The notes below the pieces were generated by a model. The model was not told the DNA's origin, ran no database searches, and was given only the letters and a program-made list of their open reading frames with translations. A stretch of 64,000 bases of DNA from Mycobacterium colombiense. Its GTDB lineage: Bacteria; Actinomycetota; Actinomycetes; Mycobacteriales; Mycobacteriaceae. Each line of letters begins with the position of its first letter. The stretch's first letter is position 1. Shown piece after piece: positions 37,394 through 46,953 of this stretch. The stretch lies in contig NZ_LZSX01000107.1 in NCBI RefSeq assembly GCF_001665835.1, positions 35,554 to 99,553 on the forward strand. The letters are read 5' to 3'. Position numbers and translations under genes: made by a program.

Positions 37394-38071
37394 GTGAGGG
37401 ATGTGAGCGACACCAACCGGCCGCAGCGCCGTTCCCGCGGCCGCCCGGCCCTGCCGGTGGACCGCATCCTGGCCGCGGCCGTCGGCCTCGTCGACGAACA
37501 GGGGCCCGAGGCACTGTCGATGCGCTCGCTGGCGCAGCGCCTCGAGTCGGGGACGGCCACGCTGTACCGTCACTTCTCCAATCGGTCTCAACTGGTGTCC
37601 CTGGTGATCGACCACATCCTCGGAGAGATCGACCTCGACGCGAAAGAACTCGCCGCATTGCCGTGGCAAGATGCCTGTATCTCGTTCGCGCAGCACATGT
37701 TTGATGCGCTGAGCCGGCACGGCAATGTCGCGCCCCTGTTGATCGAATACACCCCGATGGGGCCGAACGCGTTGGCCAACCGCGAGCGCTGCCTGGCCGT
37801 CCTGCTCGACAACGGCTTTCCACCGTCGGTGGCGGCCCACGCGTACGCGACGCTGGCCCGCTACATCCTGGGCTTTGCGATACAGCTGTCCGGCACGGCG
37901 GCGGGCGACGGGGAACGAGACGCCGAACTCTCCGCCGCGTTTCACCGACTCGATCCGTCCCGCTTTCCCGCGACGGTCACCGTCGCCGACGACCTGCCCG
38001 TCCCGTTGGCCGACGAATTCGCTTTCGGGTTGCGGCTCATCGTCGCGGGCCTCGAGCGGTTGCGGAAGTGA
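37394..38071 (+). CDS. TetR family transcriptional regulator
   Basis: This 225-residue protein has a helix-turn-helix LSMRSLAQRLESGTATLYRHF (about 41-61) and a TetR_C-type effector domain. GTG 37394 has AGGAG at 7-nt spacing, so it is preferred to GTG 37403. It is divergent from PPOX, with a candidate operator in the gap, and 67 nt upstream of the DUF417 gene, which it may also control. Confidence 0.9.
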   Translation: MRDVSDTNRPQRRSRGRPALPVDRILAAAVGLVDEQGPEALSMRSLAQRLESGTATLYRHFSNRSQLVSLVIDHILGEIDLDAKELAALPWQDACISFAQHMFDALSRHGNVAPLLIEYTPMGPNALANRERCLAVLLDNGFPPSVAAHAYATLARYILGFAIQLSGTAAGDGERDAELSAAFHRLDPSRFPATVTVADDLPVPLADEFAFGLRLIVAGLERLRK

Positions 38072-38138
38072 ACGCGAACGCGGCCTGAATCGTGGGTTGG
38101 GTGGACGCACTCGCATTGAGCTGAAGGGACTTCGCCCG

Positions 38139-38624
38139 ATGATCGATCAAACCCTGGCGCCGGCCGCGGCGCCGACGCTGACCCGGTGGGGCCAACTCGT
38201 CAGCCGTTACGGCCTGGTGCTTGTTCTGGTGTGGATCGGATTCGGCAAGTACGTGAAAATGGAGGCCCGGGTGCTGATTCAGCACAGCCCGCTGATGAGC
38301 TGGGTCTACGATGTATTCAGCGTCACCTTCGTCGCGTATGCACTCGGAACGATGGAAATCGTTGCCGCCCTTCTCATTGCGGTACGCCCGCTTTGGCCGC
38401 GGGTCTCGGCTGCGGGCAGCGCGCTGGCGGTGGTGCTGTTTTTGGGCACGCTGAGTTTTCTCTTCACCACCCCGGGCGTGGTCATGACGTACGCCCACGG
38501 CGTTCCGGTTCTCTCGGCGCTGCCGGGCCAGTTTCTGCTCAAGGATCTCGTCTTGCTCGGGGTGGCGTTGTGGACGTTGGGCGAGTCACTGGCGGCCGTG
38601 GCTCAAGAGCGCGCCCCTCAGTAG
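38139..38624 (+). CDS. DUF417/YkgB (RclC-like) membrane protein
   Basis: This 161-residue protein has four hydrophobic helices. The features YGLVLVLVWIGFGKYVKMEA, HSPLMSWVYDVF, GTMEIVAALLI and GVVMTYAHGVPVLS are typical of the YkgB/RclC family linked to reactive-chlorine resistance. GAAGGG lies ahead of ATG 38139. Expression with the upstream TetR is likely. Function in mycobacteria is not known to me. Confidence 0.85.
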   Translation: MIDQTLAPAAAPTLTRWGQLVSRYGLVLVLVWIGFGKYVKMEARVLIQHSPLMSWVYDVFSVTFVAYALGTMEIVAALLIAVRPLWPRVSAAGSALAVVLFLGTLSFLFTTPGVVMTYAHGVPVLSALPGQFLLKDLVLLGVALWTLGESLAAVAQERAPQ

Positions 38625-38715
38625 CCGCCGTGTCGGCATCCGGAGGATCTGAGTCATGGTGTCGCGCAACGCTTTCGGGCCGGCACTCTTCAGTCGTTTT
38701 GCGCGGGCTGCGCCC

Positions 38716-38738
38716 TTGATACAATCAAGCCATTGATT
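38716..38738. promoter_or_regulatory. Three alternating TTGAT half-sites upstream of the monooxygenase operon
   Basis: TTGAT-ACA-ATCAA (38716-38728) is followed by GCCA and TTGATT, giving AATCAA-GCCA-TTGATT (38723-38738). This yields two overlapping dyads in an AT-rich stretch 34 nt before the GTG of the first monooxygenase. It could be a regulator site overlapping the promoter. Confidence 0.45.
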
Positions 38739-38771
38739 ATAGGGTCGAGGCCACGGAGAGGAACCCCAGCC

Positions 38772-40571
38772 GTGACCGAGACCGTTGGCCAGGCGCTTGA
38801 CGTCGACGCGCTGCGCCGCAAGTACGCCGAAGAACGCGCGCGCCGCATCCGCGCGGACGGCATCGCCCAGTACGTCGAGATGGCCGGCCCGTTCGCCCGG
38901 TTCGCCGACGACCCGTGGGCCAACGGGGACCACGCCCGCGAGCCACTCACCGATGAGGTGGACGTGGCCATCGTCGGCGCCGGGTTCGGCGGGCTGTTGA
39001 CCGGGGCGCGGCTACGTCAGCTCGGCGTCGAAAGCGTGCGGCTGATCGACCGGGCGGCCGACGTGGGCGGCACCTGGTACTGGAATCGCTATCCCGGAAT
39101 CGCTTGTGACGTCGAGTCGTATGTGTACATGCCGCTGCTCGAGGAGCTGGACTACACCCCAACCGAGAAGTATGCGAAGGGCCCGGAGATCTTCGCGCAT
39201 TGCAGGCGGATCGCCGAGCACTACGACCTCTACCGCGACGCCTGCCTGCAGACCGATGTGCGGGAGATCCGTTGGGACTCGGCTACATCGCGCTGGATCA
39301 TCCGCACCGACCGAGGCGACGAGATGCGGGCCCGGTTCGTGTCCATGGCCAACGGGTATCAGGCCAAACCGAAGCTGCCCGGCATCGACGGACTCGGCGC
39401 TTTCCGCGGGCATGCCTTCCACACCAGCCGGTGGGACTACGCCTACACCGGCGCGCAGCTGCAGCATCTGGCCGACAAGCGCGTCGGCATCATCGGCACC
39501 GGTGCCACGGCGATCCAGTGTGTACCGCACCTCGCCGCTGCCGCCCAGCGGCTCTACGTCTTTCAGCGCACCCCGTCGTCGGTTGACGTGCGGGCCAACC
39601 GCGCCACGGATCCGGAGTGGGCCAACGCTTTACAGCCCGGCTGGCAGCGCGAGCGGATACAGAATTTTCAGATCCTCACCGCCGGAGGCCAAGCCGACCA
39701 TGACCTGGTCGCCGATGCCTGGACGAGCATCACCCGCAAGCTCCCGGTCATGCGTCAGGACGCAGACGGCCTCGCCGATCCCGAACACCGCGGCCGCGAC
39801 ATCGAACTCGCCGACTTCGCCAAGATGGACGAGATCCGGGCGCGCGTCGCCTCGATCGTCACCGATTCCGCCACCGCCGAGGCACTCAAACCGTGGTACG
39901 GGTACTTCTGCAAACGTCCCTGCTTCCACGACGAGTATCTGCAGACGTTCAACCGGGACAACGTCACCCTGGTGGACACCCGGGGCCGCGGGGTGCAGCG
40001 GATCACCGAAGCCGGCGTGGTGGTCGACGGCGTGACCTACGAACTCGACTGCCTCATTTTCGCAACGGGTTTCGAGGTGGGCACCGATTACTGTCGCCGC
40101 ACCGGATTCGAGTTGATCGGTCGTGATGGCGTGACGCTGACCGAACACTGGGACGACGGTGTGCGCACCTTCCAAGGCCTGTGCACGACCAAATTCCCGA
40201 ACTGCTTCATCGAAAGCATCGCCCAGGCCGGCCTGACGGTGAACTTTCCGTACCTGCTCGACGTGCAGGCCGGTCACGTCGCCTGGATCATCGCGACCGC
40301 ACTCGTCGGCGGCGTCACCGAAATCGAGGCCGCACCCGACGCCGAAGCCGGCTGGGTCGACACGGTGGTGGCCCGCTCGGTCGCGAGCGCTGAGCGCGCC
40401 AAGACGTGTACGCCCGGCTATTACAACCGGGAAGGCAAGGCCGACGCCAAGACTCGACAGGGCAGCTTCTTCTTCGGCGCGCCCACCGAGTACGCCGACA
40501 TCCTGCAGCAGTGGCGAGCCGACGGCGATCTGAAAGGCCTACTGGTCCGCCGCGCCGGGGACGGGCCGTGA
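38772..40571 (+). CDS. Baeyer-Villiger-type flavin monooxygenase (first of tandem pair)
   Basis: This 599-residue class B flavoprotein monooxygenase has an FAD Rossmann motif VGAGFGGL (68-75), DVGGTWYWNRYPGIACD, the BVMO fingerprint FRGHAFHTSRWD and an NADPH motif GTGATAIQC. About 60 extra N-terminal residues match the longer cyclododecanone/steroid-type BVMOs. GTG 38772 has GGAGAGG upstream. It inserts one oxygen next to a ketone to make an ester or lactone. Its stop overlaps the second monooxygenase. Confidence 0.92.
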   Translation: MTETVGQALDVDALRRKYAEERARRIRADGIAQYVEMAGPFARFADDPWANGDHAREPLTDEVDVAIVGAGFGGLLTGARLRQLGVESVRLIDRAADVGGTWYWNRYPGIACDVESYVYMPLLEELDYTPTEKYAKGPEIFAHCRRIAEHYDLYRDACLQTDVREIRWDSATSRWIIRTDRGDEMRARFVSMANGYQAKPKLPGIDGLGAFRGHAFHTSRWDYAYTGAQLQHLADKRVGIIGTGATAIQCVPHLAAAAQRLYVFQRTPSSVDVRANRATDPEWANALQPGWQRERIQNFQILTAGGQADHDLVADAWTSITRKLPVMRQDADGLADPEHRGRDIELADFAKMDEIRARVASIVTDSATAEALKPWYGYFCKRPCFHDEYLQTFNRDNVTLVDTRGRGVQRITEAGVVVDGVTYELDCLIFATGFEVGTDYCRRTGFELIGRDGVTLTEHWDDGVRTFQGLCTTKFPNCFIESIAQAGLTVNFPYLLDVQAGHVAWIIATALVGGVTEIEAAPDAEAGWVDTVVARSVASAERAKTCTPGYYNREGKADAKTRQGSFFFGAPTEYADILQQWRADGDLKGLLVRRAGDGP

Positions 40572-42157
40572 CGAGTCGAAAGGCCCAGGCGCTCTACGCC
40601 ATTGGGCGGATGCGGGCGGCGACCCGGCGCCGGCGCGGGCCGAAGGTGGCCATCATCGGCGCCGGCTTCGGCGGGCTGGGCGCGGGCGTCGCATTGCGCC
40701 GCGCCGGCATCGACGACCTGGTGATCATCGAGGGCGCCGACGGCGTCGGCGGCACCTGGCGCCGCAACACCTATCCCGGCGCCGCCTGCGATATCCAGAG
40801 CCATTTGTACTCGTTTTCCTTTGCCCCCAACACATCCTGGAGCCGCACCTACGCGCGGCAGCCCGAAATACTGGCCTACCTGGAATCGGTGGCCGACGAC
40901 TTCGACCTGCACCGCCATCTGCTGCTCGACACCATGGTGCGGCGCGTGCGCTGGGACCCGCATGCGGGCGCGTGGCATTGCGAGCTGGAGCGCGACGGGC
41001 AGCCGGCCACATTGTCCGCCGACGTCGTCGTGTGTGCGGTCGGCCTGTTCGGTTCCGCCAAGCTCCCCGATATCGACGGGCTGAGCGACTTCGCCGGCCC
41101 GGTGCTGCACACCGCACAATGGGATCACGACCTCGATCTGGCCGGCCGGTCCGTCGCGGTGATCGGCACCGGCGCCAGCGGGGTGCAGCTGGTGCCCGAG
41201 TTGGCGAAGAGCGCCGGGCACGTTACGGTCTTCCAGCGCACCCCGCCGTGGATGGTGCCCAAGGACGACCGGCCATACAGCGCAACGGAATTGGCCCGCT
41301 TCAAACGCAGCGCCCTGGCGGTGCGCCGCGCGCGCTGGCAGATCTGGAAGTTTCAGCACGACAACACCGCGACCTTCGCCGATGACCCCGTGGTGACGGC
41401 GCGCACGCAGATCGCGGCGTCGTTCCTGGGCCGTACCGTGGCTGACGAATCGTTGCGGCGGGCGCTGACGCCGGACTATCCGTTCCGCTGTAAGCGGGTG
41501 CTGCTGGGCGACGACTATTACCGGGCCTTGCAGCGCGACAACGTCGAGCTGATCACCGACCCCATCGCGCGCATCGGCCCGACATCGGTGATCACCGCAT
41601 CGGGCGCGGACGTCGACGTCGACGCGATCGTGCTGGCCACCGGTTTCGAGACGTCTCGCTACCTGTCCGGCATCGACGTGGTCGGCGTCGGTGGACGCAA
41701 GCTGCACGAGCACTGGGGCGACGACCCGTGCGCCTACCTGGGGGTGGCGGTGAGCGGATTCCCGAACTTCTTCATGCTCTACGGCCCCAACACCAATCAG
41801 GGCGGCAACTCCATCGTCTACATCCTCGAGGCCGGGGCGCGGCTGGTCGCGAGCGCGGTAAGCCGGCTGGCGCGCCGCGGCGGATACCTCGACGTGCGTC
41901 CCGAGGCCGAAAAGCGCTACAACGACGCACTTTCCGCGGACCTGGAGCGCACCATCTGGACGCAGTGCGACAGCTACTTCCGATCGCCGTCCGGCCGGAT
42001 CGTCACCCAATGGCCGTATACCGAGCTGGAGTACGCGCGCCGGACCTGGCGGGTGCGCCGACGAGATTGGCTGCACGACGTCGGGACGCCGAACGGACGG
42101 ACGACGCTAACCGGCACTGAAACCAGTAACACCGCGGACCAATTGGCCGGCAGCTAG
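40568..42157 (+). CDS. Baeyer-Villiger-type flavin monooxygenase (second of tandem pair)
   Basis: This 529-residue protein has IGAGFGGLGAG (30-40), GVGGTWRRNTYPGAACDIQSH, fingerprint FAGPVLHTAQWDHD, and GTGASGVQL for NADPH, with YGPNTNQGGNS near the C-terminus. It is shorter and differs clearly from the first enzyme, resembling the 4-hydroxyacetophenone/cyclohexanone-type group. GTG overlaps the TGA of the first gene, so the two are translated together. They may act on successive ketones or form a pair. Confidence 0.92.
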   Translation: MTSRKAQALYAIGRMRAATRRRRGPKVAIIGAGFGGLGAGVALRRAGIDDLVIIEGADGVGGTWRRNTYPGAACDIQSHLYSFSFAPNTSWSRTYARQPEILAYLESVADDFDLHRHLLLDTMVRRVRWDPHAGAWHCELERDGQPATLSADVVVCAVGLFGSAKLPDIDGLSDFAGPVLHTAQWDHDLDLAGRSVAVIGTGASGVQLVPELAKSAGHVTVFQRTPPWMVPKDDRPYSATELARFKRSALAVRRARWQIWKFQHDNTATFADDPVVTARTQIAASFLGRTVADESLRRALTPDYPFRCKRVLLGDDYYRALQRDNVELITDPIARIGPTSVITASGADVDVDAIVLATGFETSRYLSGIDVVGVGGRKLHEHWGDDPCAYLGVAVSGFPNFFMLYGPNTNQGGNSIVYILEAGARLVASAVSRLARRGGYLDVRPEAEKRYNDALSADLERTIWTQCDSYFRSPSGRIVTQWPYTELEYARRTWRVRRRDWLHDVGTPNGRTTLTGTETSNTADQLAGS

Positions 42158-42214
42158 GTCGGACCCATTCATCAACCGCTCATTCATCTGGCGGAGCCAC
42201 AATCGAGCGGCCCT

Positions 42215-43615
42215 TCAGCGCGCGGGATCGTCGGCGACCTCGATATCGCCGGCCGCTGCCGCGGCGCGCAACTGGTGAAAGTCGTCAAGTGATTTGTCGG
42301 CGTAGGCATACGACCAATCGGCCACCGCGTCGTGCACCGCGCTACTGGTGCCGACATATCCCCGCAGGATTGACGCGTTCGCACTCTGCGCGTGAGCTCG
42401 AGCCAGCAGCACCGCACAGGCAAGGACGTATTCGGAGAAGATCGAGGCCGACATGCCTTCGGTGTCGATGCTGCCTTTCATGTCGTGGAACTGGCGGACG
42501 TAGTAGTCGCGACCGTCTTTGCGGGTCGTCCCCAGGAACACATCCGACATCGCCTGCAAGATCAGCTGACCGTCAATTACGCGCACGCCTTGTCCCTTGG
42601 CGTCGACCGCTGCGGTGAGGGTGTCCGGCTGCGGCCAACCGCCGTATTCGTCGAGCACCGATCGAGTGGCCTCTTTGATCTGCATGATCAGCGGTGTTCC
42701 GTTGGGGCCGACCAGGATGACCAGGTAGCACCTGGTGCCGACGCTGCCGACGCCGACAACCCGCAGCGCGATGTCGGTGACGCGAAAGTGCGATAGTAAC
42801 AACGCCACGTCGGCCGGGACCGCGGCCAGATATTCCTGAACCGACTCGATCAGGGGGGCTTCGATGTCCTCTTCGACGTGTTGCAGGATGGGAGGTGCCT
42901 CGCGCAGACGAGGGGTCCCGTCCACGCCAATTTCCATGATCTGCTTGAAGACTCGCTCTGACGTTCGCGTGCGCGCCCGGGAGATCGTCCGCTGGATCGC
43001 CGCCTGCAGGCCCTTGGACACCTTTCCGGTGTACTGCTCGGGTTCCACCCGTAGGTAGTAGCGGTCCAGAACATTCATCTCCTCGAGCATCGCCTCGAGG
43101 CTGGTTTGATAGCCCGCCAACGCCTGTTCGACACAGCGGCGGATGGCCTTGCCCGGATATCCAGCGTGACGGCCACCGATGATCGCGCTGGTGATCAGAC
43201 GTTTCACGTCCCATTCCGCGGGTGCGACGGCGGCCTCATCGAAGTCGTTCAGGTCGAAGACGATCGAGCGATGAGGGGCGGCGTACAGGCCGAAATTCGA
43301 AACGTGCGCATCGCCGCAGCACATGACTTCGATCCCGCTGGACGGGCTTGCGGCGAGGTCGGCGGCCATGACCGCGGCCGAACCTCGGTAGAAGGAAAAC
43401 GGGTCGGCGAGCATGCGGGCAAACCGGAGCGGGACGAGTTCGTTTAGCCGCTCGGCGTTTTGGGTGACGAGAATTTCGGTCGCTGTTCGGGTGGATGGTG
43501 TCAACTGCGCGAGGGACCGCCGGGGGACGGTCTTGCGCAGCGTCCGGCCGCGGGCCAGATCCTCGCTGGGAACCTCGACGTCGATCAGGCGATCACGCAA
43601 CGCCCGTTGCGGCAT
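42215..43615 (-). CDS. DUF2252 (kinase-like) protein
   Basis: The 466 residues show the DUF2252 pattern: FYRGSAAVMAADLA, CGDAHVSNFG resembling a Brenner catalytic loop, FDLNDFDEA for the metal-binding Asp, WDVKRLITS and a late YVRQFHDMKGSID. A phosphotransferase-like fold is likely; the substrate is unknown. It is convergent with the monooxygenase operon and follows the SDR gene by 58 nt on the same strand. Confidence 0.88.
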   Translation of the reverse strand: MPQRALRDRLIDVEVPSEDLARGRTLRKTVPRRSLAQLTPSTRTATEILVTQNAERLNELVPLRFARMLADPFSFYRGSAAVMAADLAASPSSGIEVMCCGDAHVSNFGLYAAPHRSIVFDLNDFDEAAVAPAEWDVKRLITSAIIGGRHAGYPGKAIRRCVEQALAGYQTSLEAMLEEMNVLDRYYLRVEPEQYTGKVSKGLQAAIQRTISRARTRTSERVFKQIMEIGVDGTPRLREAPPILQHVEEDIEAPLIESVQEYLAAVPADVALLLSHFRVTDIALRVVGVGSVGTRCYLVILVGPNGTPLIMQIKEATRSVLDEYGGWPQPDTLTAAVDAKGQGVRVIDGQLILQAMSDVFLGTTRKDGRDYYVRQFHDMKGSIDTEGMSASIFSEYVLACAVLLARAHAQSANASILRGYVGTSSAVHDAVADWSYAYADKSLDDFHQLRAAAAAGDIEVADDPAR

Positions 43616-43673
43616 TTAACAAGCATAGTCAGCGCGGCAGGTATTTACGTCAGCGTGATATGTACTACCTCGT

Positions 43674-44510
43674 CTAGCCGCCGGCGGCCACCCTGGCCCG
43701 TTCGGTCATCGAGGCGATCACCCCGCCGTCGTTGAGGATATCGGTGCCGGTGAGGTATCCGGCCTTGTCGCTGGCGCAGAAGGCGAGCAGCTCGGCCATC
43801 TCCTCCGGCTTGCCCCACCGCGGGACGGCGGCGTTGGCAACCATCGCGCCGGCCCCGGCCTGCTCCTCGAGCCTGCCCATCTCGGTGTCGATGGACCCCG
43901 GTGACACCGAGACGATGCGCAATCCGCGGGCGTTGAAGCGTTCCGCCTGCGACTGGCTGTACCACTTCACAAAGCTCTTGCTCACGGCGTAGGCGAGACC
44001 GGATCGGGCATCCTCGGGAGCAATATCGCACGCCGCCAGCATGGCGTCCATGAAGGTGTCCTCGTCGTCCAACGCCTGCGGAAAGTGTTCTGTCGGAATG
44101 ATTTCCGCGGGCAGCATGTGCGCTGCCATCGATGCCACGTTGACGATCACGGCGCCCTCGTCGGCGACTGTGAAGAGCTCCTCGTTGACGTTGACGGTGC
44201 CGACGGCATTGGTCCGCATGACATAGTCGGCGGCACCCATGCTCGGGCTGACCCCGGCGGTGTGGATGACGGACACGACCGTGCCGAGGCTGTTGGCGGT
44301 GCCGAGCAGGTCTGCCACGGCGCGCCGGTCGGTGACGTCGTAGTCGACGGCCGTCGCGGCGATCCCGAGGTCTTGCAGGGTGGTGGCCGCGGCCGCCAGC
44401 CGGTCCTGCCTGACGTCGCACAGCACCAGTGTGTGGTCGCGGCCGACGATTTTCGCCGTGGCCAGGCCCATGCCGCCCGCGCCGCCTGTGATCACCGCCA
44501 CTCGATTCAT
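43674..44510 (-). CDS. Short-chain dehydrogenase/reductase
   Basis: This 278-residue SDR has TGGAGGMGLATA, an Asp preferring NAD (LCDVRQDRL), active-site YAVSKSFVKW and a C-terminal YLTGTDILNDGG. It has a longer insertion (about 140-165) before the catalytic Tyr than typical SDRs. Its substrate is unknown; the NAD preference suggests an oxidising role. Confidence 0.88.
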   Translation of the reverse strand: MNRVAVITGGAGGMGLATAKIVGRDHTLVLCDVRQDRLAAAATTLQDLGIAATAVDYDVTDRRAVADLLGTANSLGTVVSVIHTAGVSPSMGAADYVMRTNAVGTVNVNEELFTVADEGAVIVNVASMAAHMLPAEIIPTEHFPQALDDEDTFMDAMLAACDIAPEDARSGLAYAVSKSFVKWYSQSQAERFNARGLRIVSVSPGSIDTEMGRLEEQAGAGAMVANAAVPRWGKPEEMAELLAFCASDKAGYLTGTDILNDGGVIASMTERARVAAGG

Positions 44511-44576
44511 ACCTGGACCGTATACGCAGGGTGCTGTCGAACCCGGGCGCGGGGCGGTCCTCGGCGCGACGGAGGC

Positions 44577-45881
44577 CTACTGCGGGTGGGCGGAACCTTG
44601 CGGTTCGTGGTGCGGGTGACCGCTGTGCCGGATGGCCGTGCCGAAGAACGGCGCCCTGACGGTGGCGACTATCTGGCGGCGGTTGATGATCAGCGCGACG
44701 ACGGCCACCGCGATGTAGACGCCACAGAGCAGCAGCCGCCCCTGTGTGGAGAAGATCGGGAACTGGACCACGAACAGCCCGAGCAGTGTGCACGCGGCGG
44801 CCCGATGGAACCGCAGCGCCAGGATCAGCGCCACCCCCATCATCGTCTGGGTCGCGGTCAGCAGCACCTCCTCCACCTGCCGGGAGTCGAGGTGCAGGGA
44901 CAACCCGCCGCCGCCCAGCAGGTGGGCGATGGGCAAAGACCCGATCAGCAGGGTCCACTGGTTGACCTTCGAGGAGATCAGCGTGGCGATGGCCGCCGTG
45001 CCCTTGCCGCGAGTGGCGAAGATGGTCGCGATGATGAATTCGGGTGCTTCGGAGGCCAGCGGGGCAAGCCACTGCACCAGCAGGAAGCGGTTGATGCCGA
45101 GTTCGGTGCCCGCGGCGACCAGATTGTCGGCAAAGGGCTTGGCGCACAGCAGGATCACCCCGCCGGACAGCAGGAACAGGCCGACCACGGCGACACGCCG
45201 GCGGCGGTCGGGCAGGTCGCCCAGCGCGGCCGCGGTGCCGATCAGGTCGGGCTCTTCGACGTCGCCGTGGCTGATCTTGTAGAGGTAGAACCCGAACCAG
45301 GCCAGCAACGCCAGCCCCAGCCCGAAGTGGATCTGCCCGCTCGCCGGGATCACAAACGCGAGGACGCCGGCGATCAACAGGAATCCGAGTTCGACGCGGT
45401 TTGCTGGCTCCAGCGTCAAACCGGTGGTCTTTTCCGAGCCCGACTTGCGCGCGACCAGGATGCTCACCAGCACCACCACGGGCCAGCCCAGACCCATCAA
45501 CAATCGGTTGGACCCGGTCATGTTGGCGGCGGCGTACTGCGTGTAGTCAGCGTTGTGGCCGGACACGTAGGCGTAATAGAGGTCGACGGCGTATTCGGGC
45601 AGCACCGCGATCAGGGCGAGCAGCGCCGTGGCCAGCCCGCCGGAGACGTCGACCTGCGCGGCCTCGGCCGCCCATGCCAGCAGGAAGCTGGCTGCCACCA
45701 CCGCCGCCCCGAAGATCAGCAGGGCCAGCACCGCGCCGGTGTGCAGGCCCGCGACGCGGACGACCACGGCCGGGACGACGAAGGCGCCGGTGATCAATCC
45801 GGAGCGGGCCAGGGTGCGGCGCCGCCAGCGCGCCGTCGTCGAGACGGTGGCTGCGGGCCTGTCTATGGCGAGCATCGTCAT
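44577..45881 (-). CDS. Sodium/calcium exchanger family protein
   Basis: This 434-residue membrane protein has about eleven helices and two inverted alpha-repeats, LLALIAVLPEYAVDLYY and WLAPLASEAPEFIIATIF, the ion-binding motifs of the CaCA superfamily. It should exchange Ca2+ or Na+ for protons. The cytosolic tail is His-rich (RHSGHPHHEPQGSAH). ATG 45881 or 45875 both fit an AAAGGA site. The upstream 253 nt carry an IdeR-like box about 160 nt away, of doubtful relevance. Confidence 0.87.
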   Translation of the reverse strand: MTMLAIDRPAATVSTTARWRRRTLARSGLITGAFVVPAVVVRVAGLHTGAVLALLIFGAAVVAASFLLAWAAEAAQVDVSGGLATALLALIAVLPEYAVDLYYAYVSGHNADYTQYAAANMTGSNRLLMGLGWPVVVLVSILVARKSGSEKTTGLTLEPANRVELGFLLIAGVLAFVIPASGQIHFGLGLALLAWFGFYLYKISHGDVEEPDLIGTAAALGDLPDRRRRVAVVGLFLLSGGVILLCAKPFADNLVAAGTELGINRFLLVQWLAPLASEAPEFIIATIFATRGKGTAAIATLISSKVNQWTLLIGSLPIAHLLGGGGLSLHLDSRQVEEVLLTATQTMMGVALILALRFHRAAACTLLGLFVVQFPIFSTQGRLLLCGVYIAVAVVALIINRRQIVATVRAPFFGTAIRHSGHPHHEPQGSAHPQ

Positions 45882-46134
45882 CCTTTGCGGCGGGTGGCGA
45901 TCGGGCGGCTACGTGGGCTCGGGTGCCGTGGTGAACCGGTTACCCAAGGTACCCGCGGCGGTGGGGGTCAGCAACGCAACGGGGCGGCGAAAGGGGCGAT
46001 GTATCCGCGCCCATATTTGCTGCCCAGGGCACTGCGGATGCAAAAGTTAGGCTGACCTGATTTGGAACTTTGGCAAACCTCTCCGGCATCCAATACGACG
46101 CGCAGCGAACGCCCGAAGTTCCCGCCGGTTCCCG

Positions 46135-46953
46135 CTACGCATCCGGGCCCATGGCCGCGGCGGCAGCCTGGGCGAACAGCTCAACGGCCTGATTACGGCT
46201 CAGCGATGCCAGCAGCTGCGCCGCGGCGCGCATGGTGTCGCCCACCATCAGGGTGGGTCCGTTGCCGAGGTTCTCGAACGCCTCGGCGATGACGTCGGAC
46301 ACGGCGGCCGCGTCCGGGGGCACCTCGTCGGGGGATCCGATCAGGCCGCGGGTGTATTCGAGTTCGCGCAATGCCGGTGTGTTGGTCTTGCCCAGGATGA
46401 GGCCCAAAACGTCGACGCCCTTGTCGTGCAATTCGGCCCACAGCGCCTCGGCGAAGACCATGTCGAACGCCTTCGATGCGCCGTAGGCGACCATGTTCGG
46501 CCCGCCGGCCAGCCCGGCCCCCGAACCGAAGATGACGATGCCGCCGCTGCCGCGCTGCACCATCGCGGGTGCGTAGTGGTGACACAACTGCATGGGCACC
46601 ATGCAGTTGCGCTGCACCATCGCCTCGGCCGCTTCGATCGGATTGGCAAGGAAGGGCTCGAAATTCGGGTCGGCACCGGCGCAGTACACGAGCGTGCCGA
46701 TCTCCAGGTCGCCGGTTGCCGCGGCCACCGCCGCGGCGGCGCCCGGCTGAGCGAGATCGATTGCGAGCGTGCGGGTTTGCGCCGACGTCTTGGCCTCGAT
46801 GTCGGCCGCGACGCGGTCGAGTACCGCTTGCCGGCGGGCCAGAAGTACCACGTTGACGCCGCGCTCGGCGAGCCCTTCGGCGAACGCCGCACCCACACCG
46901 TCGGAGGCGCCGGCCACCAACGCCCAGGGCCCGTATTTCGTCGCGAATGTCAT
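46135..46953 (-). CDS. Short-chain dehydrogenase/reductase
   Basis: This 272-residue DltE/SDR-type protein has VAGASDGVGAAFAEGLAERG, LLARRQAVLD (NADPH type), YCAGADPNF, active-site YGASKAFDMVF and LILGKTNTPAL. Its ATG follows the TAG of the SnoaL gene directly (TAGATG on the minus strand). It is the third gene of an ADH-SnoaL-SDR operon, so all three probably process one substrate. Confidence 0.87.
   Translation of the reverse strand: MTFATKYGPWALVAGASDGVGAAFAEGLAERGVNVVLLARRQAVLDRVAADIEAKTSAQTRTLAIDLAQPGAAAAVAAATGDLEIGTLVYCAGADPNFEPFLANPIEAAEAMVQRNCMVPMQLCHHYAPAMVQRGSGGIVIFGSGAGLAGGPNMVAYGASKAFDMVFAEALWAELHDKGVDVLGLILGKTNTPALRELEYTRGLIGSPDEVPPDAAAVSDVIAEAFENLGNGPTLMVGDTMRAAAQLLASLSRNQAVELFAQAAAAAMGPDA

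Noticed and set aside
44085..46055. 656-codon open frame on the plus strand
   Set aside because: It is antisense to the cation exchanger and SDR genes, Gln/Arg/Gly-rich without any domain; typical of shadow frames in high-GC DNA.
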